64,000 bases of DNA, taken from the NCBI RefSeq assembly GCF_910591885.1, contig NC_063275.1:4452501-4516500 (forward strand). The letters run 5' to 3'. Below the pieces are notes generated by a model. That model was not told the origin of the DNA and ran no database searches. It worked only from the letters and a program-made list of their open reading frames with translations. This DNA is from Bombus terrestris (lineage: Eukaryota; Arthropoda; Insecta; Hymenoptera; Apidae). Position numbers and translations under genes: made by a program. Below are positions 35,597-46,773 of this stretch, piece after piece (position 1 is the first letter of the stretch; every line of letters starts with the position of its first letter).

Positions 35597-35857
35597 TTAA
35601 AAGTCCATAGTAGGAGTTCCTCTAGATTGTTTGATTTCAGAACGTCTTCGTTTTTCAAAAAGCCTTTGTCTTGCTGCTCGAAGATGCTGTTTTCTTTTCA
35701 TTTCCAAAGTTTCAGGAGGTATTTCTGATGGTGGTTTTGCCACTTTCCATATTATTTCTCTCAATTTTCGAAGAGCATCAGCTAAATTTAATTGTTGAGA
35801 TCTTGTTAACTCTGACTTGATTATTAAGTAACCCTCTTTAGATAATTTATTTTTATA
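35597..35857 (-). CDS. Ict1: ICT1 exon 3
   Basis: Acceptor ATATCATTACAG. Encodes YKNKLSKEGYLIIKSELTRS, LREIIWKVAKPP and the basic tail ending GTPTMDF. Confidence 0.94.
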   Translation of the reverse strand, partial: YKNKLSKEGYLIIKSELTRSQQLNLADALRKLREIIWKVAKPPSEIPPETLEMKRKQHLRAARQRLFEKRRRSEIKQSRGTPTMDF

Positions 35858-36541
35858 CTGTAATGATATCATTATTTAAAACCTTTCTTATGTGAAATTA
35901 GTACTTATAGCTGTAAAATTTATTTGTAGTTGTGAAAATTACAAACCTGTTCCAATAATTTATTTCTAATATCCTCTGCTAGCCACGTAGCACTTTCTAT
36001 ATGTAACCTTAAATCTACTTTACTATTTGTGCGATTTACATGCTGTCCTCCAGCACCGCTGCTACGACTATAGGTGATATCAAGTTCTTTAATTGGTATA
36101 TAGCCATCAAATTTAGCTTTTGGATCATGAGGAATCTGAGAATGTTATGTAATTATATAGTAGAAATAATTCTTAATTATAAGCCTTTATATTTCATAAC
36201 GTATAAGATAATTTTAAAAAATTGTTAATTAAAGATACATGTTAATTTTATTTAAAACATAAATATAGAAAATGTTCTAAACAAGGATTTGAATAAATAA
36301 TTAAGAGATTTCGTATGTGAAATCAACAAAATAAAATGTACGAAATAGTAGATTCTAGTACGTTAATAAATTATAATAAACTTACAAAGGTTGGCGTGAA
36401 CAGTTTTAAATTACTTGTGGGATATAGCTTATCAAGAGAAAAAGCACTTTTGTAAGCAAGGGCTCTTCCAAGAATACAAAATTGATTATGCATTATATCT
36501 GTCTTAAAAATTCGAGTCCACTGTCTGCTGACAATATTCAT
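35597..36541 (-). CDS. Ict1: Peptidyl-tRNA hydrolase ICT1 / mitoribosomal protein mL62 (MRPL58), complete
   Basis: Minus-strand exons 36386-36541, 35947-36135 and 35597-35857 give 201 codons plus stop; human ICT1 has 206. Residues 1-50 are basic and hydroxyl-rich (MNIVSRQWTRIFKTD...), as expected of a mitochondrial presequence. ELDITYSRSSGAGGQHVNRT carries the catalytic GGQ at residues 81-83, and the C-terminus is a lysine/arginine-rich tail (MKRKQHLRAARQRLFEKRRR) that in the family inserts into the mRNA channel of stalled ribosomes. ICT1 hydrolyses peptidyl-tRNA on stalled mitochondrial ribosomes and is an integral large-subunit protein. All key parts are intact, and all three exons are phase 0. 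Confidence 0.95.
35947..36135 (-). CDS. Ict1: ICT1 exon 2 (GGQ exon)
   Basis: Acceptor ACATTCTCAG, donor CAG|GTTTGT. 63 codons, IPHDPKAKFDGYIPIKELDI through WLAEDIRNKLLEQ, containing the GGQ loop. Confidence 0.95.
36386..36541 (-). CDS. Ict1: ICT1 exon 1
   Basis: 52 codons from ATG, donor TTT|GTAAGT. Encodes the presequence and LYPTSNLKLFTPTF. Confidence 0.88.
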
Positions 36542-37502
36542 TTTGTCGTTTCTTTAGATTTTTAAATCACTACATAACCTATACCGCGGTAATAACAAGC
36601 GAATCATCTGAATATTGCTACTAGCGCTACAAGTTTCAGAATCGATTCTCACAAAACTTCTTTGTAATATTTTAATATTTCGATTTCGATATTTATATGT
36701 TAAGTAGTCAATAAAAGATGCTCTGTTTTGTTATTATTAACACAATATTAATTTGATTTATTATAAAAAGTGCATGATATATTAGTGGTTAGTGTTCTGT
36801 TTATGTTGATTACAATGAAGCACGTGGTAAGTTATTTCAAGTAAGCAACGCCAGTAAATTAAGTAAGACGCCAGTCTCAGTACTTTTTATAAGTTAAAGT
36901 CAATTCGCTTTAATTCAGTTCTCAATATCATGCTTCAAATGTCCTCGCATCAATAGGATAATCAGGAATGATTAATTTAAAATGATTTAATAATATGCTA
37001 AAAACTTATTACAATCTCTTGTATATATATACACATGTATTGTAAGTATATATACATAAGTATTAATATACAAGGTAAAACTATAAAATTTTATGTAAAA
37101 TAGAAATCAATTGAGAGAAACAGAAATCAATAGCAACTAACATATAATAATGAGTAAGTCGACGAGTTTCGAAATTTGAACAGCTCTGTCTTGATGCTTT
37201 TACAGTCTACATTATCACATGGCACTGTTATATTTAAATATTACTTCAGCTAAGACAGTTTGAAGCTTCCTGGAAAGAGCTGTGTCCAGAGGAAAAAGAT
37301 TTCCGACGTTTCGCCAGCATTGCAACTGGCTTCAGGATGTCACGCTAATACTTGGAAGATGAAGTAGTATTAAATGTAACAATACCAAACGTAATGTGAA
37401 TTGCGATAAGAAGGGGACAATTAATATATTAATTAAGACCTCTGTGATTTTGTTAAGAAACACTTCTGCTTTCGAAAAATGAAAGTAATTTCAATTATTA
37501 AG
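36542..37502. other. Intergenic, 5' flank of ICT1
   Basis: No gene was recognised. The segment near 37300 (CGACGTTTCGCCAGCATTGC) is GC-richer and may be a repeat fragment, but there is no second copy in the window. Confidence 0.4.
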
Positions 37503-38350
37503 TGTAATTTCGAGCTATCGCGGGGAGACGCGGTCGTTAGAATACGCGTCAACGGGAGTCGTAAATTCCCGTTACGATTAGAATAATCGACACCACGAAT
37601 AGTTCGATCCCCGTATTTCGACTAGGATAATAGGGGTAGTTGTTGTGGTATAACACTGTGAGTCACAGAGTTATAAAAAATATATATGTATTTCCAACGA
37701 TTTATACAATCACACTGAGTAAGAACGCCGTTACTTAAGATACAGATAGCGAAGAGAAGGATTATTCTTAGAAGCGAGAGTTCGTGTATAAGGGCGACTG
37801 AATAGTCGATTGACTGTATAAAGAAGATTGACCGGATGACCGAATGAGTAAGACTGACTCTTTGCTCTCGTGCAATTGCGGAGGAAAGCTCGTGTGGGTG
37901 TGGTTTTTTGGGTGAAGAAAACGGATTCCTTGCTCACACTTTTCGTTCGTAAAGTGAGGGCAACGATCTGCGATATCCATTGGTTAGTCGATGTTGATGA
38001 GTGATGAGAAGGGACGGAACCTCCTACTACTGTTGCTAGTTTGATGCCTTTGTTTTTTTGGGAAAACCCGGCTTTTCCGTTAGGCATTTCCATTTTACGT
38101 TAGGCCACTACCCGCTTTCTCCGGAATTCTTAAGAGCGCGTAATAAACTCAAGGGCCCTTCTAAAAAACCACCTGAAAACACTTCTAGAAATAGAAAGTC
38201 TTTTCTCGCAAACAGATTGGCTTAGACCATATGTGCGAACAATGCAGTTAGGATTGCAACTTTATGGTGGGTCCTTAGGCCTATGGAGTATTCGAAGGAC
38301 GGCACGTAGACCGTTGGCTGGCAAGCCGCGCGGGATGGCGTGCAGATGTG
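37503..38350. mobile_element. Long LTR-like repeat X, copy 1
   Basis: Begins TGTAATTTCGAGC followed by GCGGGGAGACG, and is homologous over most of its length to 54690-55971 in opposite orientation. Shared blocks include GTCGTAAATTCCCGTTACGA, ACTGTGAGTCACAGAGTTAT (near match), CTTTATGGTGGGTCCTTAGG and GGAGGAAAGCTCG. TG start and U3/R-like order suggest an LTR; the far end is uncertain because jockey B1 begins immediately after. The 120-codon minus-strand frame here is not a recognised protein. Confidence 0.55.
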
Positions 38351-38370
38351 TTGCGCGGCGGAACATTAAG

Positions 38371-38598
38371 TTTTTTTTTTTATTTATTTATTGAAATTCA
38401 CAATTTGTCCAATTTGGACATTTGGTGGAATTTTTTAACAGTTAAATTAGCATGTTGGTGGCTACCCCCAGCGGGGTATCATCCTCGTGTTTGTTAGGTT
38501 ATGTCCTTCATAAGGTCTGCTGGGTGCTTCCTTTTTATTCTTCTGTCCATGTTTATGGTTTTGTACGTTTCCGCAGTTAGCCGGTTTGGGTGTGTTGC

Positions 38599-38602
<4 letters not shown>
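38371..38602 (-). mobile_element. 3' end of jockey-like element B1
   Basis: On the minus strand: the last ORF2 codons, then the 3' UTR containing TCCAAATTGGACAAATTGTG, ending in a short A tail (T10 at 38371-38380). It is near-identical to the 3' end of copy B2 at about 63660-63890. It was separated from the rest of B1 (42712-46771) by insertion of element A. Confidence 0.9.
38593..38602. repeat. Target-site duplication, left copy (element A)
   Basis: TGTTGCTATT; the matching copy is 42712-42721. In the uninterrupted copy B2 this site occurs once (AATAGCAACA on its sense strand near 63662). Confidence 0.85.

Positions 38603-38655
<53 letters not shown>
38601..38655 (-). repeat. Poly(A) tail of jockey element A (T55 on plus strand)
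   Basis: 55 uninterrupted T. On the minus strand it is the A tail at the 3' end of element A. A run this long is uncommon in old copies and points to a fairly recent insertion, though homopolymer length is prone to assembly error. Confidence 0.85.
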
Positions 38656-38660
<5 letters not shown>

Positions 38661-38769
38661 ATTTACAATCAATTTTCGTTGAGAATTTTCAGTAACTCAG
38701 TTTGGCATGATACAATGACATGGATTATAATAGCTTTATATTGTTGGTTCTAGTAGAAACTAAGGATTT

Positions 38770-41275
38770 AATCTAGAGAGTATTTTCTTTTTAGTCTGCG
38801 GATCTGGTCCGTCGTGTCCAGTAGTTGGGAGACTAGTGAGTTGTGGTGGTTGTTGACTCTTGTGTTATATCTGCTTCTGGACTTGTGTATTTTATCTTTG
38901 ACTGTAGGTATCTTGAGGTCACGGTGGATTGTTTCGTTGGTAACATATCAGGGTGCATTTAATAGGGATCTTAGCGTTTTCGATTGGAAGCGTTGGAGTA
39001 TTTCAATGTTGGAGTTACTTGCTGTTCCCCATAGTTGGATTCCGTAGGTCCAGACAGGTTTTATTACGGCCTTGTAAAGGGTTATTTTGTTCTGTATGTT
39101 TAGTTTGGAGCGTCGGCCCGTGAGCCAATAGAATTTTCTTAGTTTTTCCTTTAGTTGCTTTGTTTTTTCCGAGATATGTTTTTTCCAGGTTAGCCTCCTG
39201 TCCAGGGTCATGCCCAGGTATCTTACGGAGTCCTTGCTTGGGATTATTGTGTTGTTAATGGTGACCTGGGGGCAGGTTTGTTTTCGGAGCGTGAAGGTTA
39301 CATGGGAGGATTTTTTTTCGTTTATTTTAAAACCCCATTTTTGGAACCACTTTTCCATGGAGTCGAGACTTCGCTGGAGAGTGGATGAGGCAATTGCCGG
39401 GTCTGCGTGGGTAGCTAATAGTGCTGTGTCGTCGGCAAATGTTGCTATTGTTACCTCGTTTGATATGGGTAAGTCGGCAGTGTAGATAGAGAATAGTAGG
39501 GGTCCGACGACACTACCTTGCGGTATTCCGGATTCTATTGGGAATGTTGCGGAAGTGGCGCCTAGACATTTAACTATGAATTGTCCGTTGGTTAGGTAGG
39601 ATTTTAAGATGGAGTAGTATGGGTGGGGTAGGATTTTTTTAAGCTTGCAGAGTAGCCCTTCATGCCATACTTTATCGAATGCCTGTTGGATGTCTAGGAA
39701 TACCGCTGAGCAGTATTTTTTCGGAGCTGGCTTCATATATTGGTTTACCGGGTTTGGGGATGAGGGTGATTAGTGAGATTTTCCACGCCTTAGGAAAGTG
39801 TTCAAGGCGGAGGATGGCGTTAAAGATTGATGCGATGAGTGCAATCCCTTTTATGGGAAGTTCCTTGATTGCTTTATTTCCTATTAGGTCGTGACCTGCT
39901 GCTTTCTTGGGGTTTAGGCGACTGATTGCTTCTATGATCTCTGCAGAAGTGAAGGGTTGAATGGGAGGGGACATTTGGAAGGGAGTGTGCAGGTATTCGG
40001 TGACGTCCGCTGCAGCTATGGAGGAATGGGGTTGGAATACTTCAGTCAAGTGTTTGGCAAATAGGTTGGCTTTTTCTATAGGGCTACGCGCCCATCCACC
40101 CTGCGGACGGCGGATTGGAGGTATTATTTGTGGGGAGCGCGTGAGTTTCCTGGAGGCCTTCCATAGTGAGTAGTTGGAGTCGGCTGTGGAGGACAAGCTG
40201 GCGAGATATTTGTGAAAACGGTCGTTATTGTAGTTTTTTTGATTTTGGATAGTTTTCTAGTTGCGTTGTTTAGTTTGCGTTTGTCTTCCGATGTTCTATG
40301 GGTCTGCCATATCCTTCTTAGTCTACGTTTTTCTGCTATTTTTTTTAATATGTACTGGGGGTATTCGTGATTGCTGATGGACGTTTTTGCCGGTGTGGAG
40401 AAGCGGATAGCGTTTATTATGCTCGCGTTTAGGTATTCCGTGGCTGCTTCGATTTCTTCATTGGTTTTTAATGAGGTTGAGGCTGAAGTTGTGTGGGTAA
40501 AGACTTCTCTAAAGAGCTGCCAGTTGGTGTGTTGGTTATGAATGGAGCCATTAGGTGTATTCTCGATGATAGTTGAACTGACTGTTACTATCACGGGGGA
40601 ATGATCAGAGGAGAGATCAGCCGAGGAATTGATTTGGACGTGTCTTGACGAGATATTTTTAGTTATGAGGAAATCAAGGAGATCGGGTATTTTGTTTGTG
40701 TCGATGGGCCAGTGTGTGGGTTCGTATGTGGCAAGGTAGTTGAGGTTGTTGGTTATTATGCTGTTGAGGAGGTTTTTGCCTCTTACTGTAACCAGTCTGC
40801 TGCCCCGTTGGGTGTGTTTAGCGTTGTAGTCTCCTCCGGCTATGAATCTATTGCCCAGGGTGTCCAGGAAGTTGTCGAAGTCTTCTTTGGCGATGAAGTG
40901 TCTGGGAGGGCAGTATACAGCTGAAGTGGTGATTGTACCATGACAGTCTTCTATTGCTACGTTTGTTGCTTGGAGGTAGTCTTTCTGGAATGGTGGAAGT
41001 TCGTAGTGCTTAATGTTTGATTTGATTATGATTCCGGTGCCGCCGTGGGCCTTTCCGCTGGGGTGTTGGGTATGGTAGAACTTGTATCCATTTATGTTCA
41101 GGTAGTTTTTGTCGGTGAAGTGGGTTTCAGATATGAGCATTATGTCGATTAGCTGGTGTTTTAGGAAGAGTTCTAGTTCAAGTTTGCGTTGCGCTAGACC
41201 GTTGGCATTCCACAGAGCTATGCGTCTTGGTTTTATTTTGTGTCGGGGCGTATTAATTTATCCATGATGAGTGTT
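38770..41275 (-). pseudogene. Element A ORF2 (endonuclease and reverse transcriptase), broken
   Basis: The N-terminal endonuclease is intact in sequence: IALWNANGL, LISETHF, GGTGIIIKSN, FIAGGDYNAKHTQRGSR and LSSDHSPVIV. A frameshift follows near 40225. The RT then starts (FPKAWKISLITLIPKPGKP) but the next segment, which in B copies reads YRPISLLPVFSKILEK through GFRNKHSTIEQ, is missing at about 39740, so fingers motifs are deleted. Motif A (SAVFLDIQQAFDKVWH), motif B (GIPQGSVVGPLLF) and FADD survive. TGG has become TGA in PWYVTNE at 38948. Confidence 0.85.
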
Positions 41276-42488
41276 AATAGCGATAGCAAATTGTTTATTT
41301 GCTCTGATTGTTTCTCTATTAGCATTTCAAGTCTAGAGACGTTGTCTGTATTAGGTGAGGTGGGGGCACTATTTTGGGGAGAATCCCTGTGGCTATTTGG
41401 TGTATTTCGAGTGCCTTGTACCGCATGGGCATAGGAGTTTGAGGGAGTGGTGAGTTTGATAGGGCTGGGTGTTTGGTTGGTGGGATTGGGGTAAAGGTGA
41501 ATTTCGGCGAGCTGGGTGTTTGGTAATTTACCTTTTTTGTTCTAAGTTTGGGATACTTGTTTGAGTACAGGGTTTTGTAGGTTGAGCAGCCTTTGTAGTT
41601 GGCAGGATGGTCATCTTGACAGTGGATGCACTTCGCTGGGGTTTCCGGTGATTTCCTGCATTGGTCGGTGGGGTGTGTTCCTGCACATTTGACGCAGCGG
41701 AAGGTATGGTTGCAGTATTTCTGCGTGTGCCCGTATCTTTGGCACCTTTTGCATTGCACTATCTCCTTTTTGATTTGCGGTGGTTCGAATTTTACGATGG
41801 CGTTCATTAGGCGACTGGTGTTGTAGATTTCCTTGTTGTTGGGTTTCTGTTTTAAGTCGATAAAGAATAGGGATAACGGGTCCTTCGTGACTCTATGCCT
41901 TATGTTGCTGACATTGATGACTTCGTGGCCGAGTTTAGATAGTTCGGTTTTTAGCTCATCGATGTCTGCGGAGTGGTGGATGTTTCGTAGCACCACCCGA
42001 AAAAGTCTTTCTTCTTTGAGTTGATAGGTGTGGAAATTGGCGTTCAGGGCCCTAAGTGTCTTGGTGAGCTTCCTGTAGGCTTCTGGATTTGTCGGCAGGA
42101 TTTTGACTTGGTTGTTGGTAATCTTCAGGTTGTAGTCCTCCTTGGAGATATCTCTCTCTAAGGACTTGATCATTGTCTGGATGTCGATGACATCATTAAC
42201 AAATATTGGTGGTGGAGGGGGGCTTCTCTGTGCGTGGTGGTTTGGTGGCGGGCCTGCGATTTCCATGGCGTCGTTAGAGGATTCCAGTATTGCGAACTTG
42301 TTGTGAGTGTTAATTTGTGTGGTTTGCTGTTGGTTCGAGTTTGTGTTTGGTGGTTCAATTTTGCGTTTTTTCGCTTTATTGGCGTCGTTGGCGCGTGGGG
42401 ATCTGCTGCACTTCTGCCACGGGGGGAGTAGTGCGGGGTAGTTGTGAGTTTGCGCGGGCGAGCCTGGTGGTGATTGCTGGGCCATCAT
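41245..42488 (-). pseudogene. Element A ORF1 (gag-like)
   Basis: Starts MMAQQSPPGSPAQTHNYPAL; has a proline-rich N-terminus, an RNA-binding-like middle (YQLKEERLFRVVLRNIHHSA) and three cysteine knuckles: CKRCQRYGHTQKYC, CVKCAGTHPTDQC and CIHCQDDHPANYKGC. The intact frame runs to about 41370; a frameshift there moves the last ~45 residues (SRLEMLIEKQSEQINNLLSL) to another frame, which ends at about 41245. ORF1 coats the element RNA in this group. Confidence 0.85.
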
Positions 42489-42711
42489 CGAGCTAGTTAT
42501 TTCAATATGAATAACTAGTCGTGAGGCTATGAGGCACGGTTCGTGGTTGGGTTAGGTGCGTAGGCTTTTCTCCTCTCTGGCGGATAGGAAACACTTGGGA
42601 GGATAGGAGCACGTTGTGTTCACTTTCGACGGTTGGGTGACACGTGCTACTTTCGAACTTCACTGGGCACTAGAGACACGTCTGCACGCTTCGGCACTCA
42701 ACAGCGAACTG

Positions 42712-42721
42712 TGTTGCTATT
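42712..42721. repeat. Target-site duplication, right copy (element A)
   Basis: TGTTGCTATT, matching 38593-38602. Confidence 0.85.
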
Positions 42722-45300
42722 CTTGATTTGTATTTCTCGGAGTATCTGCTAATTTCTTCCTTGACCGTTGGCATTCCCAGGTCCCTTCGTATATCTTCGT
42801 TTCTGACGTACCAAGGTCCGTTTACTATTGTTCTGAGGATTTTAGCCTGTATTACCTCTATTTTGTTTATATGGCTCATTGCTGCCGTCCCCCATAGTGA
42901 TATTCCGTACGTCCAGATTGGTTTTATGATCGTTTTATATATTTTTAGCTTGTTTTCTGTGCTTAGTTTGGATTTTCGGCTTGTTAGCCAATGCATTTGT
43001 CTCCTTGTTTTCTGTATTTTTTCTACTATTGATTTGATGTGTAGTTTCCAGGTGAGTTTTTGATCTAAGTGGAGTCCTAGGTATTTGACATGCTTTGTTT
43101 GCGTTATATGCGTGCCGTTCAATAGGATGTTTGGTGGTATCTTTTTCCGTAGCGTGAATGTAATATGGTTGCATTTATTGGGGTTTGCTTTTATTTGTTT
43201 TTCTTGTAGCCAATTTTCTATTTTTACGATATGTTCTTGTAGTATTTTGACTGCCGTTTCTGGGTTAGTATGTCTGACTAGTATAGCTGTGTCGTCCGCG
43301 AATGTCAATACTGTGCTGTTGTTAGTTGTTGGTATGTTCGCCGTGTATAATGTGTATAGTATTGGGCCTAGGACGCTTCCTTGTGGTACCCCGGCCTTGA
43401 TGTCTTTAACTTCAGAATGTGTGTCCTTGATTTTTATTATGAAGGTTCTGCTGCTTAGGTAGGATTTTATTAATTGGTGTATTTGCTCCGGGAATTGTTT
43501 CCTAATTGTTTGTAGTAGACTTTTATGGTTAATTTTATCGAATGCTCTCTCTATGTCTATAAAGAGGGCTATGCAGTATTCCTTGTTTTCTAGTCCTACT
43601 ATTATTTCGTTTATAAGCCTGTGCATTTGCTCTATCGTGGAGTGTTTGTTTCTGAAACCAAATTGGTGATTCGGTATTAGTTTTCTTGTCTTTATTATTG
43701 TTTTTATCCGGCAATATATTATTTTTTCTAGTATTTTGGAAAATACTGGAAGCAGTGATATTGGTCTGTAAGATGCAGTTTGGTGCGGGTCTTTGCCTGG
43801 TTTATGTAACATTTTGATCTGTGCTAATTTCCATGGTTTGGGGAAGTATTGAATTCTTAGAATTGCATTGAATATTATTGTCATTAGTCTTATTGCTTTT
43901 GGCGGAAGGTTTTTCAAGATTTTACCATTGATTAGGTCGATTCCTGGTGCTTTGTTTTATCAATTTGTTTTTTGTTTTATCAATTATGTTTTTAATTTCT
44001 TGTGCTGATGTTTTAGGTATGGTGTATTTCTTGTCGGTTGTGCTAATAGTGGTTTGTGGATCCTTCTCCGTATGACTTTTGAGGTTGCTGTTGTTGATAA
44101 TGTGTGGTGTGAATGTGTTGCAGAGGTGGTTGGAGAATTCTTCAGCTTGTTCTTCGTTGCTTCTTGCCCATGTGTTATCTGCTTTTCTGATTGCTGGGAC
44201 GGGTATTATTGGCTTTCTTATTTTTTTCGTGGCTTACCATAGTGAGTGGTTGGTGTTCTCGTGTGTGGAGAGTGTCCCTATGAACTTTGCGAATTCGTTA
44301 TTGTTGTGCTCCTTTATTTTGTTTTTTTATTTCCTTTGCAAGTTTGTTTAAGTGTTTTTTGTTTTCTCGAGTTCTGTATTTTTGCCATTTTGCTTTTGCT
44401 TTTCTTTTTTTTCTAATTTTGTCGAGTATTTCTTGCGGGATTGTTATTGTTTGTCTGCTGGTTGATTCGGGTGTAGTGGTTGTCCTTGCTGCTTCTTGAA
44501 TAGTTGCTGTCAGTGTTGCTACTGCCTGTTCTATGTGTTCGGGAGTTTTCAACGGGATGTTGCAGTTTATTTTGCTTTCTATTATTTCTTTGAAAGTTTG
44601 CCATTTGGTGGTTTTATTGCATAGTGTTTCTGGTTTGCTATAGTGTATTGGTTTGTTTCTGTATTCAATTATTATGGGTGTATGATCGGAGCTGAGCTGA
44701 GGTGGGGTGTTATTTTTATTTTATTTGTGTTTAGTCCCCTTGTAACTGCAAAGTCCTGAAGATCTGGTTTTTTGTTCAGGTCAGTCGGCCAGTGTGTCGG
44801 TGTTCCTGTGGATAATATATTGAGGTTATTATTTCTAATGTATTTTTCCAGTGTTCTGCCTCGAGGTGTAATATTTCTTGACCCCCATAGCGTGTGCTTT
44901 GAGTTGTAGTCTCCCGCTGCGATGTACTTGTCCCCTAGGTCCTGGAAGTATTCTTCCCACATTTGTGTTGTTATTTTGTGTCGCGGAGGCACATATACTG
45001 CTGACAACTGGAAGTAGTTGCTGCTAGTTTGAACTGTAACAGTGGTTGCTTGTAAATATTCTTTGTTAACTTGGCTGTGTAGATAATGTTTGATATCGTT
45101 TCTGACTATCACTGCTGTCCCTCCGTGAGCTTCTCCTGAGGGTGTTTGGTATCATATATGGTGTAGTATGGTATTTTCAAGTAGCTTTTTGTAGTGAAGT
45201 GTGTTTCTGAGACAAGTAGTATGTCTATATTCTTATTGTATATGAATGTTTTAGTTTCGAGGGCCCGTTGTTGGAGGCCGTTTGAGTTCCAGGCTGCTAT
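42712..45300 (-). pseudogene. Element B1 ORF2 (endonuclease and reverse transcriptase), broken
   Basis: The endonuclease (44672-45112: MIVRNDIKHYLHSQVNKEYL, KYIAAGDYNSKHTLWGSRN) and the RT (43917 to 42712: YRPISLLPVFSKILEK, GFRNKHSTIEQMHRLI, FIDIERAFDKINH, GVPQGSVLGPILY, LTFADDTAILV) are recognisable. Several frameshifts lie between them at 43950-44660. The RT frame is long and runs into element A's 5' end after SRIATQ, proving that A interrupts the reading frame. Confidence 0.85.
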
Positions 45301-45309
45301 TTTTAGAGT

Positions 45310-46770
45310 GTCCGTTTTAATTTTTTGCTTAGCACGTTTGTAATTAGTTGTAGCATGACTGTGATTTGTTGGGTTTGCTGTCTGAGTACTGCGTTTTGTT
45401 CGCTTATCATTCTGGTTAGTATTTCGGTATTCTTTATGGATTGTTTGAGCAGTTCTTTTATTTCTGCAGTGTCATTATTACTATTGCTGTGGTATTGGTT
45501 GTCTGTATGTGTCGTTTGGCTGGTTACTTGAGCGTAGCTTAGACTACCATTGGTGTTGGTGCTGATGGGTTTGGAGTTTATTGCTTGCTCTGTATTTGGT
45601 ATAATTTCGGGTTTCGTGCTGTCCTGTTGGGCTTGTGTGTTAGTGATTGTTCTGCTTCGTAGGGGCGAGAACAGTTTGCGTTGTAATTGTTTTCTAGCTT
45701 CGCAACCTTTATAACTGGCTGGTTGTTTTCCGTTGCAATTTTAGCATTTAACCTCCTCTATTTTTCCCGTGGATGGGCAGTGTATCGTAAGATGATTTTT
45801 TGCGCATTTAACGCATGCTGGGTTTCTATTGCAATAGTTTTTAGTGTGTCCGTATTGTTGGCACCTTATGCATTGTGGGATTTCTTTTTTATGTCTAGGT
45901 GGCTCCACTTTTACTATTGTGTTTAGTAATTTTTCTATATCGTATATTTCTTTGTTGTTGTTTCTAGGTTCTAGTTCAACTAGGAATAGCGGTTGTTGGT
46001 ATCGTATTTGTTAATGTTATTAATTGTCCTTACCTGGTGTCCGATTTTTGCCAGTTCTTCACTTATTTTTCCGGTATTTGTTTTTGGGTGTAGTCCCCTG
46101 ATTACTGCTTTGTAACTTTTGTTAGTTTTGAGTTGAAGAGTGTGATACGCTGCGTTTTTTCCTGTAGTGATCTTGTCACTTTTCTGAATATTTCTGGGGT
46201 GTTGGTTTGCACTTTCACCTGGTCTATTTTTATCTGTTTGATAATATAGTTGTCTTTCCCTGCAGTGTTGTTTAGTAGTTCGATGAGGGGGTCAATTATT
46301 TTCGCATCTATGTATATCGGTGGTGGTTTGGGAATGCGGTTTGTCGGACTTTCCGTTGGGTCCGTTGCTGCCTCTTCTGGCAGTGCGCTGAATGGATTAT
46401 GCAGCTTGATATCTTGAAGCCATTGTTTTTTTTCAAATGTATCAGTTTTGCCCGCTTGCGAGCGGGGTTACCTTCCGTTTTTTGCTGGAGGTTGTCACCG
46501 TCCAGCTTTCTTCATGGTATATTGGTATGTTTTCCTCCCCGTCGGGTTGTGTTGTTTCCATGATATCGTCTGTTTTCTCTACATATGTAGAGTCTGTAGC
46601 TCTATTTATGAAATATGTTTCTCCTGAATTAACTATTTTTATTGGTGGAATCTGCATGATTCCATGTTTTGTCGATGGGCGTTTACTTTGTCCCTTTCTA
46701 TTCTCTCTTGCCGCACTTTCACTGGAGCACTGTTTCGCACGTCCGTTTAGGTCGCCTGCCCAGGCGGAAC
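45310..46770 (-). pseudogene. Element B1 ORF1 (gag-like), broken
   Basis: The first frame, 46442-46819, includes MQIPPIKIVNSGETYFINRA and TTSSKKRKVTPLASGQN, then stops. Downstream frames on the minus strand carry the knuckle region (CIRCQQYG-like, near 45870) and the coiled-coil tail seen intact in B2. Stops and shifts separate the parts. Confidence 0.75.
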
Positions 46771-46773
46771 TCT

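Larger units (their letters stand above)
38603..42711 (-). mobile_element. Jockey-like LINE, element A, inserted in element B1
   Basis: 5' end CAGTTCGCTGTTGAGTGCC at 42711, 3' poly(A) at 38655-38601, 10-bp duplication on both sides. Carries gag-like ORF1 and an endonuclease-reverse transcriptase ORF2, in the jockey order. About 4.1 kb, near full length, but with a frameshift in ORF1, an ORF2 frameshift, an internal RT deletion and a nonsense codon. Confidence 0.9.
42712..46771 (-). mobile_element. Jockey-like LINE, element B1 (main part)
   Basis: The 5' end, AGTTCCGCCTGGGCAGGCGA at 46771, matches the start of B2 (AGTTCCGCCTGTGCAGGCGA at 59688). Together with 38371-38602 it forms a ~4.3-kb full-length copy. 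Its 5' end abuts a mariner remnant. It has the same ORF1-ORF2 layout as A but a distinct sequence, so two families are present. Confidence 0.9.

Noticed and set aside
37731..38093. 120-codon minus-strand frame
   Set aside because: Inside repeat X; copy 2 shows no equivalent long frame.
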